A stretch of 64,000 nt of DNA. It comes from Paenibacillus pectinilyticus (GTDB lineage: Bacteria; Bacillota; Bacilli; Paenibacillales; NBRC-103111). Positions 9,367-15,763 of this stretch are shown one piece after another. Position numbers and translations under genes: made by a program. Every line of letters starts with the position of its first letter. Positions within the stretch are counted from its first letter, which is position 1. The stretch lies in assembly GCF_001700435.1 (NCBI RefSeq), contig NZ_LYPC01000028.1:134288-198287 (forward strand), in the 5' to 3' direction. The notes beneath the pieces were generated by a model. It did not search any database. It was given only the letters and a program-made list of their open reading frames with translations, and was not told the DNA's origin.

Positions 9367-9809
9367 GACACATCCATATATGGCGTTTGTGCTGCATGCC
9401 TCATCGCATGTTCATACCTACGCACGGACTTCTGATATTCAAAGAAATATTCACTTTCCCATGAACTTACAACTTGCTGCACAATAGCTTCAGCGTATGA
9501 TTCTTCTTCCAACCACACTACCGTATAGATAAAGCCACTCTCAAACTGACTCCGTTGACGAATTACACCGCGGAGAGAAATCGCTTCGTTATGAAAATTG
9601 AATTGAAAACACCAAATTACATTTTCATTAGTGGGTAGGCTTAAATACGAAATAAAATCCATTTGGCTGACACTAATACGGACCGCTTTAAACGGCGTAT
9701 ACTTGGAATCCAAGCAGTGTTGATCGATCTGTTTAATATTCATCAAACCGTAACAAGGATATTTCAAAACAATCGCTGCCTCGCAGACTTCAGTAAAGCT
9801 TGTAGTCAT
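9360..9809 (-). CDS. First gene of operon 1; possible degenerate PilZ-like protein
   Basis: A 149-residue soluble protein with GGAGGGGAAGAA before the ATG. The central part (about residues 35-100) alternates short strands in the way PilZ domains do, with a FKAVRISVSQMDF strand, WCFQFNF, SLRGVIRQRSQF and GFIYTVVWLE. The RxxxR and D/NxSxxG c-di-GMP-binding motifs are not present. It may therefore be a non-binding PilZ fold or an unrelated protein. As leading gene of the tyrosine-kinase operon it may be regulatory. I do not recognise it firmly. Confidence 0.6.
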   Translation of the reverse strand: MTTSFTEVCEAAIVLKYPCYGLMNIKQIDQHCLDSKYTPFKAVRISVSQMDFISYLSLPTNENVIWCFQFNFHNEAISLRGVIRQRSQFESGFIYTVVWLEEESYAEAIVQQVVSSWESEYFFEYQKSVRRYEHAMRHAAQTPYMDVSC

Positions 9810-9827
9810 TTCTTCCCCTCCTCTAAT

Positions 9828-9842
9828 GTTACGTTGTGTATC
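9828..9842. promoter_or_regulatory. GWTAC-box palindrome before operon 1
   Basis: GTTACGTTGTGTATC, a 15-bp near-palindrome matching GWTACNNNNNGTATC, centred about 26 bases before the start codon of the first gene of operon 1. It lies close to the ribosome binding site, so it is probably in the untranslated leader, where a bound repressor could block elongation. No clear -35/-10 pair is visible here. Confidence 0.6.
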
Positions 9843-9994
9843 ATCGCGGGCCTGACTGACTACAATGCTGACTTCCTTACACTGTGGATGTTGTTAGTTA
9901 GAACTTTCTGAGGTGTGACTTATGGAGATTCGGACTTAAATCGTGGGAGCGTAGAAACTAATTGCCTGTGAGTGAATTAGCTTTCTCGCATATG

Positions 9995-10135
9995 TCAGAG
10001 GGGGGCGTTCGATTGATTAGAAAGGGGCTTCTGTTTGGATTGGCTTTCGTGCCATAATATAAATTCCTTAATATCCAATCCCAAATGTCTCAAAACATCT
10101 TTGATGTCAAGTGATACTGGCTTATCTTCTACCAT
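9995..10135 (-). CDS. 46-residue protein with its own operator-bearing promoter
   Basis: A short gene with AAGGATGG about ten bases before the ATG and a strong promoter 60 bases upstream (TTGACA, 17 bp, TAAATT) that contains a GWTAC-box. The product is hydrophilic and largely helical: acidic start, VSLDIKDVLRHLGLDIKEF in the middle, then a polar tail ending NAPL. The GLDIKEF segment loosely recalls the second helix of SinI-type antirepressors, but the D-x-EW motif is missing, so this is only a hint. Function unknown. Confidence 0.6.
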   Translation of the reverse strand: MVEDKPVSLDIKDVLRHLGLDIKEFILWHESQSKQKPLSNQSNAPL

Positions 10136-10194
10136 AAAAGAGCACCATCCTTGATCATGTTATGTTTCCTGACAACTTCAGTTAATCTGCTTTC

Positions 10195-10223
10195 AATTTA
10201 TGATACATCTTGTATCTTGTCAA
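10195..10223 (-). promoter_or_regulatory. Promoter with GWTAC-box filling the spacer
   Basis: Minus strand: TTGACA at 10223-10218, a 17-bp spacer consisting of the perfect palindrome GATACAAGATGTATC plus one base on each side, then TAAATT at 10200-10195. A regulator bound here would cover both RNA polymerase contact elements. It should drive the 46-residue gene. Confidence 0.75.
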
Positions 10224-10499
10224 GAACATTTTACAAATCGTTTACGATTACTCGTTCACTTACTAGCTGGTTAGTTCCCATGAAAATAACATCATTTGTT
10301 TTCAAAGTTATGCCTGTAATTCCCCCATTATGATAAGAATTACGCATCAATTTGAATATCTACTCTTGTAAGCGCACCCATCGTCTGATAGAAACATCAT
10401 CACTCTTGCTATGCCTTTTTTCGAAAATAATCTCCTCACCTTACAGATACATAATGTATCAATAAGGGCAGCATGGTCCATTGAATGCGTCACTGCGTG
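10224..10499. other. Mostly empty intergenic DNA with one GWTAC-box
   Basis: Between the LCP gene and the small-gene promoter. The only clear element is the perfect palindrome GATACATAATGTATC at 10446-10460. On the minus strand it is followed by GGTGAGGAG and several reading frames of about 30-38 codons, for example one from 10348 to 10235, but none has a convincing start and ribosome binding site together. I do not call a gene. Confidence 0.5.
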
Positions 10500-11498
10500 C
10501 TAATTCTTTAGTAATGTGCTGCTGATTTCCTTCACCTTATCCAGATCGGGTATCCAAAAATATAAGCGTAGTTGTGTCAATGGATCCAACTCATAACCAC
10601 TGTGACCCGGAATTTGCATGGTCGTAAAATCTTCTGATGTCATTCCTTTGAATAACCAGGCTAGGCTAATGATATCGCTATCTTGGAAATTGGTATCCAC
10701 AATATCCTTTTTCACTTTGGTTAGCAAGCTGGCAATTTCGCCAATATGCTCGGGTCTTAGCACTTCTTGCGCGACGTTTTTTAAAATCTGCGATTGCTCC
10801 GTTTGCCTGCCGAAATCACCGTCGGGAAACGCATATCGTTCCCTCGCTAAGCTTAACGCTAATTTTCCATCGATATGCTGCATGCCTTTGGGCAAGGTCG
10901 TTTGAGAATGCAGTAAGTAAATATCGTTTTTGACTTCTACATTCACGCCCCCAATGGTATCGATGAAATCTTCAAAGCCTTTAAAATTAGTTTTCATGTA
11001 ATAATTGATGGGCACATCTAAGAAATCACTTACCGTTTGGAGGGCTTCCTGCGTTCCTTTCTCGTTTCCTCCCTTCATCTCACCAACCAAATGAGCATGA
11101 TTGATTTTGGTGTAACCCACGCCCTCAACCTGAACCCTGCTGTCTCTGGGAATCGAGATGATGTTCACCTTGCGAAGATCCGGCATAATATGCAAAACCA
11201 TAATGACATCAGACCTTGAATCTTCATCTCCTCTGGCATCAATACCCAAAAGAAGCACATTAAATGCTTTTACCACCTTTGTTGGTGCTTGGGTAGAAGG
11301 TTGAACCGTAGGTTCACTCTCCTCTTTACGCGCTGCAATCGTCGTTGTTGTTTCTGTCGAAACGGCCGGCTTACTCAATACAGGTAATGTAACTTGCTGG
11401 AAGTGATGACTCGGTTCGTATTTCCAGTAGATCGTCCCCCCAATACCTATGATTCCAACAAAGAGAAAGCCTGCAGTGTACACTACCCAACGACGCAT
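10500..11498 (-). CDS. LytR-CpsA-Psr (LCP) family cell-wall polymer ligase
   Basis: A 332-residue membrane-anchored protein: an N-terminal helix (residues 5-24), a Thr/Glu/Pro-rich linker to about 75, then the LCP domain with LLLGIDARGDEDSRSDVIM, the SIPRDSRV arginine block and the KINHAH and GGVNVEV segments. The family transfers undecaprenol-linked glycopolymers to peptidoglycan. It may anchor one of the polymers encoded here. It stands alone between two operator-bearing regions and carries a GWTAC-box immediately upstream, so it appears co-regulated with operon 1. Confidence 0.92.
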   Translation of the reverse strand: MRRWVVYTAGFLFVGIIGIGGTIYWKYEPSHHFQQVTLPVLSKPAVSTETTTTIAARKEESEPTVQPSTQAPTKVVKAFNVLLLGIDARGDEDSRSDVIMVLHIMPDLRKVNIISIPRDSRVQVEGVGYTKINHAHLVGEMKGGNEKGTQEALQTVSDFLDVPINYYMKTNFKGFEDFIDTIGGVNVEVKNDIYLLHSQTTLPKGMQHIDGKLALSLARERYAFPDGDFGRQTEQSQILKNVAQEVLRPEHIGEIASLLTKVKKDIVDTNFQDSDIISLAWLFKGMTSEDFTTMQIPGHSGYELDPLTQLRLYFWIPDLDKVKEISSTLLKN

Positions 11499-11523
11499 GT
11501 AGTCACTCCCTTAACTTACCTAT

Positions 11524-11544
11524 TTATTAGATACGTATTGTATC
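11524..11544 (-). promoter_or_regulatory. GWTAC-box and -10 element before the LCP gene
   Basis: The perfect palindrome GATACAATACGTATC (minus strand, 11544-11530) is followed directly by TAATAA as a probable -10 element, about 30 bases before the start codon. The -35 position is poor, which may mean that an activator or repressor governs the promoter. Confidence 0.6.
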
Positions 11545-11572
11545 ATTACATATAGGTAAACACAAGTACGAA

Positions 11573-11612
11573 TAAACCACACCGCCTTTTTATTAAAGGG
11601 AGTGTGGTTTAT
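11573..11612 (-). terminator. Hairpin behind the zinc-ribbon gene
   Basis: AAACCACAC and GTGTGGTTT arms with an additional inner CTTT/AAAG pairing form a strong imperfect hairpin between the zinc-ribbon gene (ends 11665) and the LCP promoter. A proper U-tract is lacking, so termination efficiency is uncertain. Confidence 0.5.
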
Positions 11613-11664
11613 GGGTTGCACCAGCTACCGTTCACATCTACCAAGCTAATCCCGCCTTACTCAT

Positions 11665-11853
11665 TTAGATCCAGCTTTCAACTGCCATTCCTTCATAGCT
11701 GTGTATAAAGATATTGGGTACGGTTTCACATTTCAAACAATGAGCTAGAGGAATTGTTGTATGATAATACCCCGTTTTGAATACCTTCTTAGCATGACTT
11801 TTGTCCATCGTAGCCTTACATTCGACACAATATACCTTTTCCAAATTAATCAT
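11665..11853 (-). CDS. 62-residue zinc-ribbon protein
   Basis: A small protein with two CxxC knuckles (CVEC near residue 9 and CLKC near 39) separated by 28 residues, which suggests one zinc site as in YgiT-like or rubredoxin-like ribbons. A clear AAGGGGTG ribosome binding site is present. Its promoter carries a GWTAC-box exactly in the spacer, so it belongs to the same regulon as the LCP gene and operon 1. It might be a regulator or an adaptor protein. Not recognised beyond the fold. Confidence 0.72.
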   Translation of the reverse strand: MINLEKVYCVECKATMDKSHAKKVFKTGYYHTTIPLAHCLKCETVPNIFIHSYEGMAVESWI

Positions 11854-11893
11854 TTAACTTCACCCCTTAATATATGACTATATGTCGCTTCGT

Positions 11894-11978
11894 GTTACAA
11901 TATGTATATATATTTCATTATATGATACAATTCGTAACTTATCAAGGGGTATCGTGTCTTTCTCATACATTTTGTATC
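11894..11978. promoter_or_regulatory. Divergent control region with three GWTAC-type boxes
   Basis: Three boxes: GTTACAATATGTATA at 11894-11908, GATACAATTCGTAAC at 11924-11938 and CATACATTTTGTATC at 11964-11978. For the minus-strand zinc-ribbon gene the middle box sits precisely in the 17-bp spacer between TTGATA (11945-11940) and TATAAT (11922-11917). On the plus strand the third box lies upstream of three TATAAT-like hexamers (near 12004, 12019 and 12041) that could serve the XRE gene. This is the densest box cluster in the window and abuts the XRE gene. Confidence 0.72.
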
Positions 11979-12081
11979 TAGTCAAATGATTCTCTACTTT
12001 GATATAATAGTCTTCTGGTATAATTCGTTAAAGATAGTGGATATAATGATAAGGAAAAATGTACAGTGAGGACTGATCAAG

Positions 12082-12450
12082 CTGAAGTATGGAGATCGTA
12101 TTGCGCTCTTGCGTGAAAAAAGAGGACTAACCCAAGAGGAACTATCCATTAAAATTGGTATATCCAGGGCATCCCTTTCTCACTACGAAACAAATCGCCG
12201 TGAACCAGATTACGAAACTATTAATAAGATTGCAACTTTCTTTCATGTTTCTATTGATTATTTGCTTGGTCGTACTAATCTTCAAGACACGGTCCTGGAT
12301 ACCGATGTTCGTGATTTCGTTGAGAACCTCGATTTAACTGACGAGAGTATCTTACAGAAGTTTGCATTAACTGTAGATGGTAAGCCGCTTTCCTCTGAGG
12401 AAGCACGACGATTCATCGCGTTTGTAAGGGCTGAGCGTTCATTAGAGTAG
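12082..12450 (+). CDS. XRE-family transcriptional regulator, candidate reader of the GWTAC-box
   Basis: A 122-residue protein. The best start is a CTG at 12082, with GTGAGGA eight bases upstream. It restores the usual N-terminus KYGDRIALLREKRGLTQEEL that an ATG start would lose. Residues 10-65 form the lambda-repressor-type helix-turn-helix (QEELSIKIGISRASLSHYE) with the classical FHVSIDYLLGRT end. The recognition helix SRASLSHYE differs from the SinR type SKSYLSN, so it should read another sequence. The C-terminal 55 residues are acidic and helical. Its gene faces three GWTAC-boxes, hence the proposal that it binds them. That link is inference. Confidence 0.85.
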   Translation: MKYGDRIALLREKRGLTQEELSIKIGISRASLSHYETNRREPDYETINKIATFFHVSIDYLLGRTNLQDTVLDTDVRDFVENLDLTDESILQKFALTVDGKPLSSEEARRFIAFVRAERSLE

Positions 12451-12555
12451 TTTGTAAGTAAAATTTTACAATACGATCATTCTCACGCCCTAGATCCCAA
12501 ATTTTACGTTCAAGTACATCTTGCTGAGTACCTACTCCCAACGCTCAGCCAGCCA

Positions 12556-13071
12556 TTAATTGTTGACACCGATATACTTTAAAGTCACAGATGGTGCAGA
12601 CTGATTAAACAGATCCCTAAGCACAGAGACATTTCTCGTTTTGAGGTAGTAATGATAGCCGTAGGTTTTTCGCAAGGTGTGCGTACCTATATCTGTTAAA
12701 CCTACCTGCTTTGCAGCCTGATTGAGAATGCGATATACGCGTATTCTTTTGATGGGGTTACCTGTTCGTTGGGAAGGGAATAAGTAGCTATCCTCGTCCA
12801 TATACTGAACATATTCCTTAATATAAGCTTTTAGCTGCGAAGAAAGCTGAAATGTCTTTATTTTACCCGTTTTTTCCTCGCGTACACTCACTGTATTTCG
12901 ATCCATCACATCTTTCACTTTCAAAAAAAGAAGATCACTGAGATGGAGCCCGGAATTGATCCCAATTGTGAAAAGAAGCCAGTCTCGCACCGATTGTTCC
13001 TTCAACACTTCCTGTATCTGCTCAATTTTCTCTTGTTCTCTAATAGGTTGAACAACTTGCATGAGTAGCAC
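12556..13071 (-). CDS. Short tyrosine-recombinase-like protein with altered catalytic residues
   Basis: A 171-residue stand-alone catalytic domain of the phage-integrase type. Recognisable are INSGLHLSDLLFLKVKDV, the KTGK hairpin lysine near residue 68, GTHTLRKTYGYHYY (the HxxR motif) near 135 and SVTLKYIGV with the nucleophile tyrosine near 167. Two expected residues are changed: the first arginine (GLR) is His, and the HSS-type histidine is replaced by Gln in FNQSAPS. The protein ends only four residues after the tyrosine motif, shorter than relatives I know. It may be inactive or act only as a DNA-binding protein. Confidence 0.8.
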   Translation of the reverse strand: MLLMQVVQPIREQEKIEQIQEVLKEQSVRDWLLFTIGINSGLHLSDLLFLKVKDVMDRNTVSVREEKTGKIKTFQLSSQLKAYIKEYVQYMDEDSYLFPSQRTGNPIKRIRVYRILNQAAKQVGLTDIGTHTLRKTYGYHYYLKTRNVSVLRDLFNQSAPSVTLKYIGVNN

Positions 13072-13096
13072 CTCACATGACCTTAAATAGTTTTCA

Positions 13097-13190
13097 TTAG
13101 TATGTTACACTATGTATCTACGAATAACTATTAATCCGTTTTTGTTAAATTTATCACACTCCTTAACTATAATATGTTACATATTGTATC
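13097..13190 (-). promoter_or_regulatory. Two GWTAC-boxes before the recombinase-like gene
   Basis: GTTACACTATGTATC at 13104-13118 and GTTACATATTGTATC at 13176-13190. Each is followed on the minus strand, one base later, by a -10-like hexamer (TACTAA at 13102-13097 and TATTAT at 13174-13169), the same geometry as at the strong promoters of this family. The -35 hexamers are poor. Either one or both may be start sites. Confidence 0.6.
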
Positions 13191-13245
13191 ATAAATTTAG
13201 GAAATGATCTATGCTTTTACCGTTCTCAAATCCTATTATTTGCGG

Positions 13246-13265
13246 TATAATTCTTAATAAAGAAC
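13246..13265 (+). promoter_or_regulatory. SinR-type operator over the -10 box of the secreted-protein gene
   Basis: TATAAT (13246-13251) runs directly into ATTCTTAATAAAGAAC (13250-13265), two inverted GTTCTYT-like half-sites. Binding would cover the -10 element and the start site of the 96-residue secreted protein. The identical 16-mer occurs before glmS at 17588-17603. Confidence 0.7.
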
Positions 13266-13304
13266 ATTTCTCGCTAGGATTATTCGTGAAGGGAGGCCAA
13301 GTGC

Positions 13305-13595
13305 ATGGTTAAATTCCTTAAATTCCACTTTATTATCCTACTCGCCAGCGCCATCATTTTTCCTGCGTATTCTTATGCATCAGCAAGCACCTCTCAATCA
13401 GACAATGCGCTCCAAAGTAAATCCCAGAGCATTCATCAATTTTTCAGCTATTTCTTTAATGATCATAAGAAAGTAAATGAAGAATTTAATGATTTTATAG
13501 CCAGTTGGAACCAGCAAGACTTTGACGACATTAACTGGGATGACGATGGGACAAGAAGTTCATTGGATATTTGGAAAAAATGGTTCAGCTATTAA
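13305..13595 (+). CDS. Small secreted protein under a SinR-type operator
   Basis: A 96-residue protein with GGGAGG before the ATG and a clear Sec signal peptide: VKF start, LKFHFIILLASAIIFPAY hydrophobic core, probable cleavage after YASA near residue 27. The mature part (about 69 residues) is polar, rich in Ser, Gln, Asp and aromatic residues (FFSYFFNDHKK, WDDDG, WKKWFSY at the end), with no cysteine. It is a stand-alone gene with its own promoter and terminator. In B. subtilis the SinR regulon contains the matrix proteins TapA and TasA, and this may be an unrelated matrix or signalling protein. I do not recognise its family. Confidence 0.82.
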   Translation: MVKFLKFHFIILLASAIIFPAYSYASASTSQSDNALQSKSQSIHQFFSYFFNDHKKVNEEFNDFIASWNQQDFDDINWDDDGTRSSLDIWKKWFSY

Positions 13596-13602
13596 AATAG
13601 CG

Positions 13603-13632
13603 AAAACTCCGCTGATATAGAGCGGAGTTTTT
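13603..13632. terminator. Bidirectional terminator
   Basis: AAAACTCCGCT and AGCGGAGTTTTT form an 11-bp stem with a seven-base loop, with T-runs on both strands. It ends the secreted-protein gene on the plus strand and probably the phosphoesterase gene (ends 13639) on the minus strand. Confidence 0.88.
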
Positions 13633-13638
13633 ATATGT

Positions 13639-14547
13639 TTATGTCAGCCTTGGTTCTAAGGCAAACACGGTAATTTCAGGCCGACAATTAAATCGAATCG
13701 GATACAGGGTAGTGCCAATACCACGATTCGTGTAGACATGAAAATCGCTGCCTACGAAGCTGTATAAACCTATCGAATACTTTTGCCCTAAATCGGGTGT
13801 AAATACACTTCCGTAAAATGGAATTCGAATTTGACCGCCATGGCTGTGACCTGACAACTGTAAATCGACAGGATATTCCCAAGCGGTATCAGCGAAATCC
13901 GGCTCATGTGCAAGTAATAGGACGAATTCCTCATCCCGAATTCCTTTTAGCGCAAGCGGTAAATCCGGATTTCCATAAAACATTTCATCCACACCGACGA
14001 CTTGAATATTCCCCTCCGCACGTTGCACAGACCTGCTCGCATTGACCAAAACGGTAAAACCGGCTCGCTCCAGAATAGCTACAATGCGATCTGCGCCTAA
14101 ACGCATATCATGATTACCAAGCACGGCAAATTTCCCCAATGGCGCGTGCAGCTGCGATAAAATGGGTATAACATCCTCCGTCACTTCACCTTGATTAGAG
14201 TCAAATAAATCTCCTGTAAAACAAAGTATGTCCGGGGACTGCCTTTGAAGAAGTTCAACCAGCTTAGACAGGTGATTCAAGCCGTAATACTTGCCAATGT
14301 GTGTATCACTGAACTGCACGATTCGTACACCAGCAAATGATGGCGGATACCGCCGGAATGCTAGCTTTACAGTCGTCGTCTGTACCCAATTCCGTTCTCC
14401 GAATATACCATACGCGCCACTCATCCCTAGTAATACACCGAACGAGCCAAAGGCAAAAAGACTATGCTTAAGGAATGACCTGCGACTTATACGTTCCTTG
14501 TCCACGCCTATGTTTCCTCCCCTCACCCTGTCCAAATTATGGGCCAT
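13639..14547 (-). CDS. Exported metallophosphoesterase (YkuE/YaeI type)
   Basis: A 302-residue calcineurin-like phosphoesterase. Metal-site motifs are all present: FSDTHIG near residue 80, FTGDLFD near 113, LGNHD near 143, LLAHEPD near 211 and LSGHSHGGQ near 235. The N-terminus has ERISRRSFLKHSLF before a hydrophobic segment, a twin-arginine signal. Family members act on the outer face of the membrane, some on lipid or UDP-linked substrates. A GWTAC-like box (14597-14611) lies 50 bases upstream but also faces sinI. Confidence 0.9.
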   Translation of the reverse strand: MAHNLDRVRGGNIGVDKERISRRSFLKHSLFAFGSFGVLLGMSGAYGIFGERNWVQTTTVKLAFRRYPPSFAGVRIVQFSDTHIGKYYGLNHLSKLVELLQRQSPDILCFTGDLFDSNQGEVTEDVIPILSQLHAPLGKFAVLGNHDMRLGADRIVAILERAGFTVLVNASRSVQRAEGNIQVVGVDEMFYGNPDLPLALKGIRDEEFVLLLAHEPDFADTAWEYPVDLQLSGHSHGGQIRIPFYGSVFTPDLGQKYSIGLYSFVGSDFHVYTNRGIGTTLYPIRFNCRPEITVFALEPRLT

Positions 14548-14596
14548 TCGACTTACACTGACGCGTTATTTGTCGGGGGATGTCAGCGCAAGTCAT

Positions 14597-14682
14597 GATA
14601 CACTTTGTATAATTTTAATATAATCGGGATTGATTTCGAGTAAAAAACGTGAGATAATACTTCTAACGATACAAAGTGTATC
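14597..14682 (+). promoter_or_regulatory. sinI promoter with GWTAC-boxes
   Basis: Plus strand: TTGATT (14630-14635), 17-bp spacer, GATAAT (14653-14658), then the perfect palindrome GATACAAAGTGTATC at 14668-14682, which covers the expected start site and the first transcribed bases. A second, slightly degenerate box GATACACTTTGTATA lies upstream at 14597-14611 between this promoter and the divergent phosphoesterase gene. It could control either gene. Confidence 0.72.
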
Positions 14683-14711
14683 TTACACAGAATGTTTTGG
14701 AGGGGTCGTTT

Positions 14712-14891
14712 GTGAGTATGATAAACCAGATGGATATCGAAGAATTTGATGCTGAGTGGATCACCCTAATCATGAGCGCACGCAAGATGGGCCTGAGTAT
14801 GGAGGATATCCGCGCATTCCTAAGAAGCCCCTTCCAGCCGAAAAAATACGCACATAACACGACTGAAAATGATCCTTGTATGTCCCCATAG
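14712..14891 (+). CDS. sinI: SinI-like antirepressor
   Basis: A 59-residue protein. The GTG at 14712 is chosen because GGAGGGG lies six bases before it. The ATG two codons on is the alternative. The core EEFDAEWITLIMSARKMGL followed by SMEDIRAFLRSP matches the SinI domain of B. subtilis (the LDQEWVEL and EEIRKYL blocks). SinI binds SinR and prevents operator binding, which derepresses matrix genes. Here sinI and sinR are convergent, 19 bases apart, rather than in one operon as in B. subtilis. The tail after the domain is polar and probably unstructured. Confidence 0.85.
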   Translation: MSMINQMDIEEFDAEWITLIMSARKMGLSMEDIRAFLRSPFQPKKYAHNTTENDPCMSP

Positions 14892-14910
14892 AATAACAAA
14901 CCTTGCCTAC

Positions 14911-15252
14911 TTATTCATCGTTTGGCCGCTTCAATCTCCATTTATTGAAATCCAAAAACTCCCGAAATTGCTGCTTATCTACGCCAGAAGTCATCGCTTC
15001 TCTAATAATATCGTACCATTCTTCATCGATTTCATGTTCACTTCCAACCGTCACTTCCTGGTCATCGATAAGTCGATCGACAGGCACTTTTAAGACAGCG
15101 GCAATTTTCTCCAAAAATTGAATCGAAGGATTCTTTTGAATATCTCGCTCCAAGCTGCTAATATACGATTTGGCTACCCCTGCACGTTCAGCTAGTTCTG
15201 TCAGGGACAAGCCCTTCTCTTTCCTTAATTGTTGAACCCGTTTTCCAATCAT
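14911..15252 (-). CDS. sinR: SinR master regulator of biofilm genes
   Basis: A 113-residue protein collinear with B. subtilis SinR. Residues 1-62 are the XRE DNA-binding domain (MIGKRVQQLRKEKGLSLTEL, recognition segment AGVAKSYISSLER, NPSIQFLEKIAAVLKV). Residues 75-110 hold the SinI-like dimerisation domain (EEWYDIIREAMTSGVDKQQFREFL, DFNKWR). AAGGGAAGA precedes the ATG. Its own promoter contains two SinR-type sites, so it should repress itself. It is the expected reader of the GTTCTTTATAAAGAAC sites across the window. Confidence 0.92.
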   Translation of the reverse strand: MIGKRVQQLRKEKGLSLTELAERAGVAKSYISSLERDIQKNPSIQFLEKIAAVLKVPVDRLIDDQEVTVGSEHEIDEEWYDIIREAMTSGVDKQQFREFLDFNKWRLKRPNDE

Positions 15253-15293
15253 ATGCGATCTTCCCTTATATTAAAGTAGTAGTTTCTCCCTTT

Positions 15294-15343
15294 ATTATAG
15301 CAGAATTCCTTGTAAAGAACAAATATTGTTCCTAATAAAGAAC
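15294..15343 (-). promoter_or_regulatory. sinR promoter with two SinR-type operators
   Basis: Minus strand: TATAAT at 15299-15294, with a weak -35 region overlapped by the operator ATTCCTTGTAAAGAAC (15305-15320). A second one, GTTCCTAATAAAGAAC, is at 15328-15343. Both are less perfect than the target-gene sites, which would allow weaker autorepression. Confidence 0.7.
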
Positions 15344-15372
15344 AGTAATAGCCCCTAAAAGGGGCTATTACT
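15344..15372 (-). terminator. Hairpin between the two sinR-like genes
   Basis: AGTAATAGCCCC and GGGGCTATTACT form a perfect 12-bp stem with a TAAAA or TTTTA loop. It follows the sinR paralogue (ends 15414) and separates it from the sinR promoter. There is no long U-tract, only TTCTTT, so it may terminate incompletely. Confidence 0.65.
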
Positions 15373-15413
15373 TACTTGTTTCCTTTACACCATTCTAGCG
15401 AAGATCCTTCATG

Positions 15414-15755
15414 CTAAGTCACTTTTTCCGTATGCCATTTCATAAACTCTATGAGCATTTTGAACTCTTGGATCCGTTCTTTTTTGATGCCGGATCGCTT
15501 CAAATCCAATATAAAATCCATCCATTCTTGATCCAGCCCGGCGTTCTGCTCTGCCTCAACGGTAATGAGTAATAACACCTTTAAATCAACCTTCAGAACC
15601 AACGCAATTTTCTCCATCACATGGATAGAAGGGTTCTGTTTGAGATTGCGCTCAATATTGCTTAAATATGACTTGGAAATACCTGTTCGTTCAGATAGCT
15701 CCGACAATGTGTAGCCTCTTTGTTTACGGATGCTTGAAATGTTATGACCTATCAT
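15414..15755 (-). CDS. SinR paralogue cotranscribed with glmS
   Basis: A 113-residue protein with both SinR domains: MIGHNISSIRKQRGYTLSEL, recognition segment TGISKSYLSNIER, NPSIHVMEKIALVLKV, then LDQEWMDFILDLKRSGI and an IEFMKWH end. The ATG at 15755 is preferred (GGAGTGAGG six bases before); an upstream GTG at 15767 overlaps the glmS stop. The recognition helix is nearly that of SinR, so it should bind the same sites, as SlrR does in B. subtilis. It could form heteromers with SinR or SinI. Its coupling to glmS is unusual. Confidence 0.85.
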   Translation of the reverse strand: MIGHNISSIRKQRGYTLSELSERTGISKSYLSNIERNLKQNPSIHVMEKIALVLKVDLKVLLLITVEAEQNAGLDQEWMDFILDLKRSGIKKERIQEFKMLIEFMKWHTEKVT

Positions 15756-15763
15756 CGTTATCC

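Noticed and set aside
10151..10333. 60-residue plus-strand frame
   Set aside because: It runs through the promoter and operator of the minus-strand 46-residue gene and has no ribosome binding site.
12556..13300. Active invertible promoter controlled by the recombinase-like protein
   Set aside because: No pair of longer inverted repeats flanking a promoter was found, and two catalytic residues are changed.
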